This document shows, in pieces, positions 56,815-64,000 of a stretch of DNA of 64,000 nt. Below the pieces are notes generated by a model. The model saw only the letters and a program-made list of their open reading frames with translations, was not told the origin of the DNA and made no database searches. This DNA comes from Pycnococcus provasolii (lineage: Eukaryota; Chlorophyta; Pseudoscourfieldiophyceae; Pseudoscourfieldiales). The stretch is from the NCBI GenBank assembly GCA_049487715.1, contig CP150556.1, positions 186,001 to 250,000 of the forward strand, written 5' to 3'. Position 1 is the stretch's first letter, and the number at the start of each line of letters is the position of its first letter. A program made the position numbers and the translations under genes.

Positions 56815-59027
56815 TCATGTCCCTCTCAAATGAGGACTACTTGCGGATGAAGGGCGCGACCTTGGGGAGGGACCACTTCTCGGATCACGCGGTGCCATCG
56901 TCGACGCGGAGGAAGGGCGTGATCCACCTACACCTCTTGTTGCACTAGAAGGACGTTGTGCGCCACTTCGAACTGCACTAGAAGGCCTTGAGCCGCCGCC
57001 GCCACCACCACCACCTCCTCCTCCTCCTCCTCTCCTGGATGCAGAGTCGAGCCTTGCACGAAGTTCTTGATTCTCCACCAGAAGACGGCGTTCCGTGTCC
57101 ATCTGCAGGGCACGACTCACCTCGTCGCTTGTCGTCGACGATGCTGACCCAGGACGCCTTGCACGAGCCTCGTACGGATTGTTTTCCATCTGCAGGGCAC
57201 GACTCACCTCCAGATTTCCAGCATTCCAACGCAGTTCGTTGTGGTCTTCTTCGTGCAGAAGGCCCGTCTCCGCATCCACACTGCCGTCGAGCTGTCCACT
57301 GTGGTCGAAGCTACGTTGTCTTCGAGTTGGCGTCGTCCGACTACGTTCCCCCTCGCCCTCGGGAGGTGCTGCTTGAAGAAATCCCGGGCGAGACGGAGGA
57401 GGACGAGGAGGCGCGCCGCTGTTCAACACGACAAGTGGTGCAGCGGCAGACTGCTGATGTTGCATGGCACCGCCATGTTGTCCACTTGGTGCGGAATCTG
57501 GACGGGGTGCTGCTCGTTTTGTCGTCGATGCCGATAGGTTGTCATAAGAGCGACGCTGAAAGGCGGGTGACGACGGAAGGGACGACGGCTTACCACCACT
57601 TCCTTCTGAGGCTTTGGACGGCGTCGCGGCAGTGCCGGCCGCAGCACTCGCCTCGATCGTAACGTCCGCCACACTGCCATACGGTTGCTGATCCACGATC
57701 ATAGACGACTCATCACCCTCAAGCAATTGCTCCAGCTCACTCGACTTACGGAGAACGTCTGCGCTCAGCGGCCTCGTCGGTGCCGAAGTAGGTCGATGCG
57801 GGGCTGGTGGGGCGCCGAGACGAATCGGAAGCGAGCTGAGAGGACGTACGGGCGGAACATTGGCCAATTTCTTGCCCCCCCGCGCGCTAAGAGGCCTGCC
57901 CGTTCTCACGTCGTTCGCGATGCCGTCGAGGCGCTGACGTGCAGCCTCGTATGCGTCCAGAGGAGGTTGCTGTGAAGTTGTCCCAGGCCGCGGCGGCGTG
58001 GCCATGACGGATGCAGACGAAGTGCGTCCAGAATCGCCGCGATCAGATTCGATCATGTTCGAATCGTGATCGTCATCGTGATCGGGCAGGTGTGCCGGGC
58101 TTGCCGACGGAATGGGAAGATCGTCCATTGTCAATTCATCCGCATGGTTAGTGCGATGCGAAATAGCCGGGCTGTCCTCAGCCACATCGACAATCAACGG
58201 CAAGGCTGGAACGCCACTCCACGTCGTCTTCTCCTTGTGCGGGGATAACCTTGGATCAGCCGAGGCTGGGCGTGTGGCGGTCACTTCTCGCAGTGCCAAG
58301 GGTGGGAAAGCGCTGGAAGGCCGTGCCAACGGTTCTCCGCGAGCTTCCAGCATGCTGTGGCTCGGAAGACTCGTACGGGGGGCATGCTCTGCGTAAGCGC
58401 GGAAGGTGTCCCCGCCGTCAGCATCGGGATCATCACCGGGGTCATTGCCGTCGAGTAGCGTAAGCGCGTGCTCTCGCTCGGGCACAGGCAGCAGTAGCGG
58501 GGATTTCGAGGGCTGATCAGGCGCGGGGGATGCCGCGACGACTGCCTTTGTTGGCTGTGGTTCGACCTTGCGAGGCGTTCCCAAGCTTGCCGCAACGACT
58601 CCGGCTAGAAGTCCAAACAAACATCCCGCTAGAACCGTCGCTATGATCGCTATATCATCGCCTTCCACCAACTTATCGAAGAAGTTGTTCAAACTCAGAG
58701 AGTCGTTCTCCGTCGCAGGTGGCGGCGGCATCGGCGGCGTGGGTGGTGCAGGAACGTAAGGACTCAACACGAAGAGGTTGCCGTTAGCCTGACGATATGC
58801 GTCAACGCCATATGCGGTAGGATTCATCGTAAACAAACGTGCGCGAACGGTAGAGAGCCATGTGGCAGACCATGCTGCCTCGAGTTTCGCAGTGAATAGA
58901 ACAGCGTGCTCGAACGCCGATTTCACGAGTGGTGCTAGCTCAAGAGGGCAATGCACGATAACGCCAACGTCGCAAGCTGCGAATGCGATTGCACCTCGCT
59001 GACGTCGCTGAGACAGGCTTACTGGGA

Positions 59028-59058
<31 letters not shown>

Positions 59059-62000
59059 TGTTCGGTCGACGCGAAGGCCAGTCGGAATAGGTGCATCGGA
59101 GCGGCCAGTAGAATAGTCGACGTCGTACGCACCGAGAAAGTTGACGTACACATGACTTTGGGACAGTGAATATCTCGTTGTGCTCGAGTCTCCGGCGTAT
59201 TCGAACAGCACATCAGACAGCGTTGCAATCATAATGCGGCTGTGAGCTTCCACAATGACCCTAGTGGCATTCTCGACATGGAGGTATGCAACTACATTCA
59301 CAAATGTAACCTCTGGCTTAGTAATGGCGATAGCATCACTCGCCGTCGTTTGCGATGTCGACGGCGGCGGCGGCGAAGACGGTGCCGTTGTCGTTTCATC
59401 ACCAGGATTCGCTGTCGTTTGATTTGACGCACTGTCTCCAGGAGAATTGCTAGAGCCGGTTGTTGTTTTCGTGACCAGGCCATCACCACCGTTAGGGTCG
59501 GAGGGGCCCTCCGCCGCAGTCGTCGTCATCGTCGCTGTGGTGGTGGTCGTCGTGACCGGCTTGGCTCCTGGCGTTAGCGGCGGACTTGGCGGCGGGCTCG
59601 GTGGAGGCGGCGGGCTTGGCGGCGGGCTTGGCGGCGGAGGCTTTAACTTCTGACATCGGTCAATGTTCTGCGAGAGTACGTATAGACCAATTTTGCCAAC
59701 ATTGGTGAGTTCACTCGACTCACGCACTTGATTCTTTTCGTCGAGCGTGAAGGTGAGCTCGTACCGCCCAGTGTGGAGCCTTAGCGAGTTCTTACCTCCA
59801 AGCAGCGGAAGCACCATTCCCGTCGCTTCTGCCGATGTGCACACGTGCATGCGAGGCTGCGCAATGACATATCGTTGCACCGGCGGTGGGGGGGAGTAAG
59901 GGCTTGTCACCACCGAGTTGAGGCACCCTGATTCGATGCGAACTTGTGCCTGCTCACCCGGTTGGAGGCTGGATTGTGCAACCGTGCCTTCCGTGTTCCC
60001 CACACCGGTATCCACGGCACTGATGCGCCACCCAAGCGCATGCTGGCCAGCGGCCAATGTTCCATTGTTCCTCTCAGAGACCTGCACGTCGAGACCGTAT
60101 GCAAAGGGCATTTCGCCCTCGCTCTTACGCGTTGTCATCTTGAGCAAATGTCCGTCGGGTATGCAGTAATCTTCGCCAAAGGCGACGAAGGATCCTTCGG
60201 TGTTCTTAAGGCCGCCGATCCACACTCCGGGTTTGTAGTACTGCCCGAATGTGCCCGCGGGCGGCGCGTAGACAAGCTCCGCCTCCTTGATCGTCACGGC
60301 CAACGGCGTACCAGGAACAGGTGGTGGTGGACTGGGAGGCGGGTCACCGGCTTTGCCAATCTGAAATGGCGGTGGCGTTCCTGGACAGCTATTCATCCAG
60401 CGAAAGTATACCGTCACGAATAATCTGTTGTTCAGCTCGCCCATGCCTCTGGCGCCCTCGTGGACCGAATTCCAATTGTCGAGCACAATCGCGACGGTAT
60501 GTCCACGGCTGTCTGGCAAGCGATCGTACTTGTTGGTTTGGAGCGGGATGCCGCCGCTGCACTCGAACGGCGGGCGTCTCTCGCAGTCAAAGATGGAGAA
60601 GGCCTCGGCGGACCGCATTCCTGCAACGTTCGGTGTGTCGGATTGTTCTGACGCCATCACATTATCCCAGTAGATGCGATTCGAGTAGCCGCCCTGAACG
60701 CTCTTTCCACCATAATTCGCGTATGCATATCGCACGGAAAGCCCAACGCGCTTTGGAACCGATTCACTCTCGAGCATGAGGCCCATGAGCGGCTCATTGA
60801 GGTCCCACGGATCGAGGCACACGAAACCTCCATTCGACGCGGTCTTGCCTCCGATGGTGATTCCGGGGTACCCCGCGGCAAGGTCAGGATCTGTCAGCGG
60901 CGGCGGCGGCGGCGACGGCGGAGGTGGCAAGTTCGGCGGGAATGGCGAGTTCGGCGATGGTGGTGGTGAGGGAGGTGGGCTTGGCGGCTTCGCCGGTGGA
61001 GACGGCGGCGGCGGCGGCGGGCACTTGTGCCAACCGAAATAGATCTCCACGCTTTTTTCCACAGACACGGGCTTGTTTGCGGCAACATCTCGCCACATGA
61101 GCGTCGCAGTGAGCGTGCGCATTGCCGCGTCTGGGAGCTGGCCGTTGATCACGGAACCACGAAGTCCCACGTGAGGCGTGGCCCAGTCGAGGTTGGCGCG
61201 AAGCGATTTCGTTGGGTCTGCGCCTAAGGGAACGGTGGGTGCAGCCCCGAATTGCGGACCGTACGCCGGCAGCAAGATGGTCGCTTTCTGGAACCCATCG
61301 ATGAACGTGGTAATCGTGGTGGAAACTTCCGAGGTGGATCCGCCGCTGTCGCGCCAGGTGAACTTTACCTGCGGAAGCTGGCGAAGGAGTGCCGTGGAGG
61401 TTCCTCCATTGTTCACAATGGTAAAACGCAAGCTGGCAAGTCCAAACGTGGTTGGCGACTCGTTTTCGTACGTTGAGGGATATCCGAACACGACGTCCCT
61501 TCGCCCAAGGCACGCCATGCCGCCGAGCGGCGCGGCTGTGTTTCCAATTGAGATTCGCAGGTCCTCTCCAAAGCTCAGGCTCACGGGACTTGGCGGCGGC
61601 GGCGGGCTCGGCGGCGGTGGCGGCGGCGGAGGGTACGGAGGCGGGCTCGGCGGCGGCGGGTTGTGTGGCGGTCGCGCAGGTCGTTCCGGTGGGCGTGACG
61701 GGAATGGCGGCGGGTTGGGTGACGGGTACGGTGGTCTTGGCGGCGGGCGAGGTGCCAGCGGCGGCGGCGGTGGCGGAGGTGAGGGTGGTGGAGGTGGTGG
61801 AGGAGGTGGTGGCGGAGGTGGCGGAGGTGAGGGTGGCGGTGGCACGGGACCAGACGGTGGTGGAGGACGGCACGGCCCTTCAATTTCCTTGCCAATGATG
61901 CACGGCGGCGGACTCGGCGGCGGCGGGCTTGGTGGCAAGTTGGGAGGAAGGGGTGGCGACGGTGCACCGGGCGGCGGCGACGGTGGTGGCGAGCACTCGT

Positions 62001-62457
62001 TCGTGAGGAACTCCGTCTCTCCGATGAGCGTCACCTTGATGCAAGGTGCGTGCGGCGGCAGCGGCGGCGGCGGATTTGGCGGCGGCGGCGGCGGCGGTGG
62101 CGACGGCGGCGGCGACGGCGGTGGCGGTGGTGGACGCGGTGGTGGTGGTGGCGGTCTCGGCGGCGGCGGTGGCGGGCACCAGTTTCCGAGCTGCGAGATT
62201 CCGCAAGGGGGTGGTGGGTTCGGCGGCAGGTTGGGTGGGTTGGGCGGCGGCGGCGACGTCGGGCTCAGCGGCGGTCGCGGCGGCGGATTGGGCGGCGGCG
62301 GTGGCGGGCACGGGACCTCCTGTTCTCTGAGAAAGTCGTAGCAGAACTTACGGTTTGTCGTCGTTGACGTCGTCGTCGTCGGTTGCGCCGAGACGACAAG
62401 AAGGCTGCTTACATTGCTGGTAAGTGCCAGGAGCACCAGAGAGAGGAGGTTGAGCAT
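56815..62457 (-). CDS. giant hydroxyproline-rich (SPPPP) membrane protein
   Basis: 1880 residues in a single exon. Signal peptide (MLNLLSLVLLALTSNVSSLL). Ectodomain: poly-Pro/Ser blocks at about 45-145, 165-300, 475-525, 710-715 and 985-1010, typical of extensin or pherophorin-like algal wall proteins, alternating with at least three beta-rich domains at about 300-470, 526-709 and 720-950. Each beta domain has a 'strand-NNGG' turn (RFTIVNNGGTSTA, RYAYANYGGKSVQ, VQVSERNNGTLAAG), so they look like CARDB-type modules. A further domain lies at about 1045-1240. One membrane helix at about 1268-1290 (IAIIATVLAGCLFGLLAG). The 590-residue cytoplasmic tail is disordered, Ser/Pro/Arg-rich, with a Gly run. 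A wall-to-membrane linker or sensor is plausible; no kinase domain. 3' end is at 56815. Confidence 0.83.
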
Positions 62458-64000
62458 ACTGAAAGCTAAAAAGCGAAGGAGGCCACCTTAAGTAAGTCAA
62501 CCCAGCTTAACAAAACCACAAAACACGCACACACACACACACACACACAGAGCAAGGTGAAGTCAACGGCGCCTTAACCTTACTAAGGGTGTTTGTTGTG
62601 TCGCAATGTGTCGCAAATGGAGTACTCGCGACGACAGCGGCCAGAAGGGCGCGTTTTCAAGAAGGAGAAAAGGTCGGTTTCGAGTTCGAGAGAATTCGAG
62701 AGAATGTCGCGTTTCAACGAGGTCACAACTAACGGAGAAAACGCGAAAGAAAACGCGAAAGAAAACGTCAATTACTGTAATTGTCGTTTGACCGTGTATA
62801 AACTGTATGCGAACAACACATTAAAACTTATTGTTGTTTGTTTGTTGTGGGAAAACACGGCTGGGAAACACTGGGATGAACGAACACACACACACACACG
62901 TTGGTGGTAGGAATATTCGCACAGGAAGGAGGGTCGTGCTGTCGTGCCCACTGTGCCCAAATATTAATAAGGATGGTTGGTTGGACCATCTGGTTTGACC
63001 ACTTGCTTGTGTTGGACTCTTCTTGACCAAACAATAGGTCCAAACAATAGGTCCAAACTCCAAACAACACACTACCCTACATGTGCCAACGTCACAACGT
63101 GGTGGTGGAACGCTTTTTTATTTATTTTTTAAAGCCAGCGTGATGCCACTGATTGGTACTGCTACCAACTACCTACCTTTAATGAGGCTCCATGGACCAT
63201 GGTGAGGACCGCGCCACAGGTCTTGGTTCGCGTGGAGGTCAAAGGCCACCACGACGACGACGATGTTTGCGTGATGTTTGCGTGCATGGCCGGAACATGC
63301 CTGCACTTCGCCATGGTCGGTTCGGGCAAGTCGTCGTCGATCACGCCAGACGCGCGTTCACCAACACGGTCAACCGAGAAGTCCCAACCCCGAAAGGGAT
63401 GGAAAAATATGGATGTCTTGCACGAGTGATGAGTAGTATGTACTAGTTGTCGTCACGCACATCCATCTAATACAGTAGGTACAGTAGCTAGCTGTATGGC
63501 AATTGGCAAGCTTTGATTTCTTCCTCTCTTCGAGCTCGTTCGTCCTGCTTGCCCTGCCCCAAGGTGTCTTTTTGGCAAATTCAACATTTTGGTTGGTACT
63601 GTAGAACAACTCCTTGGGGAGCGTGCGTGCTACGGTGCTCGTCCTCTTTCCTCTTGCAGGCATAATTCATCATTTGGCAAGAAGGTTCAGGGGAGTGCAC
63701 TGCACTGCACTGCACTGCACCGCTGCACCGCGGCCTCACGAGGTTTCAGTTCCTACAGTACATCAGTTGTTGAGTTGATCCAGTTATTCCAGTTCACCGT
63801 AGAATGCAGCAGCGTTGACGTCGCCTTTCCTTTGCTCTTTGCTCCCTGGCTGCCTGGGACGGGACGGGACCCGCGGAGGCGAAGAGGCGGAGGAGCAAGG
63901 CGGAGGAGCACCTGCGAGGTGGAGGAGGCACCCTCGTGTTGTCGCGTAGTCTCGTTCGGTCTTTACCTACGATAGGCTACGGTGGGTGCGTTTGCGACGA
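62458..64000. other. intergenic, right edge of window
   Basis: 1.5 kb with no convincing gene. Simple repeats: (AC)n at about 62529-62550 and (TGCAC)5 at 63696-63720; short direct repeats AGGTCCAAACA at about 63020-63065. Open frames at 63192-63446 and 63589-63975 lack family resemblance. A gene could start beyond the right edge. Confidence 0.45.

Noticed and set aside
61178-62341. Plus-strand Gly-rich frame of 387 codons
   Set aside because: Antisense of SPPPP blocks; the minus frame has signal peptide, domains and membrane helix.
62583-63072. Several small open frames at the right end
   Set aside because: Composition looks random and no motif or frame conservation was found.

Overview
The window is nuclear DNA of a unicellular, photosynthetic eukaryote, most likely a chlorophyte green alga of prasinophyte grade (inference). 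The evidence is: plastid-type homoserine kinase and a PLUTO-like NCS1 nucleobase transporter; a lumen-targeted plastid protein; a very long SPPPP-type hydroxyproline-rich wall or membrane protein; a dynein light chain (angiosperms have lost dynein); GT29 and GT31 Golgi glycosyltransferases; interstitial CCCTAA/TTAGGG repeats; and compact genes with few short GT-AG introns. I cannot name the species. No tRNA, rRNA, CRISPR or prokaryotic operon was seen.

Layout. 0-5 kb: Tctex1 dynein light chain, La protein, homoserine kinase. 5-7.1 kb: a repeat island with a decayed Asp-rich calcium-repeat minisatellite, a 110-bp minisatellite, telomere-like arrays and dispersed repeat modules. 7.1-17 kb: GT31 glycosyltransferase, plastid lumen-type protein, cyclic-nucleotide-binding protein, SANT/Myb protein, DUF3431-like secreted protein. 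18-28 kb: RecQ helicase, SNF7/CHMP4, NCS1 transporter and a pentameric ligand-gated ion channel carrying an N-terminal SAM domain, the most unusual gene here. 29-37 kb: a low-complexity protein, GDA1/CD39 apyrase, mitochondrial pyruvate dehydrogenase E1-alpha, an atypical SDR, a small membrane protein. 37-49 kb: a Pro/Ala-rich repeat protein, a protein kinase, AP-1/2 beta-adaptin, GT29 sialyltransferase-like, folate-receptor-family protein, an orphan ORF. 50-62.5 kb: a five-repeat Cys-rich probably GPI-anchored protein, a small Zn-binding protein, a second GT31, a COPI-associated membrane protein and the 1880-residue proline-rich membrane protein.

Many genes belong to the secretory pathway: two GT31 enzymes, GT29, an apyrase able to clear the UDP that GT31 reactions release, COPI-associated protein, adaptin, SNF7, and several secreted or surface proteins that could be their cargo. 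That functional grouping is inferred; eukaryotic neighbours need not be co-regulated.

Two short palindromic or near-palindromic motifs, GGGATCCC (at least eight intergenic copies, each about 100-400 bp upstream of a predicted start) and TACCGGGTA (at least five copies), recur in intergenic DNA and look like core promoter elements of this genome. Several genes have open frames that extend upstream without an ATG, so their 5' ends or first exons remain uncertain; this is stated per gene.
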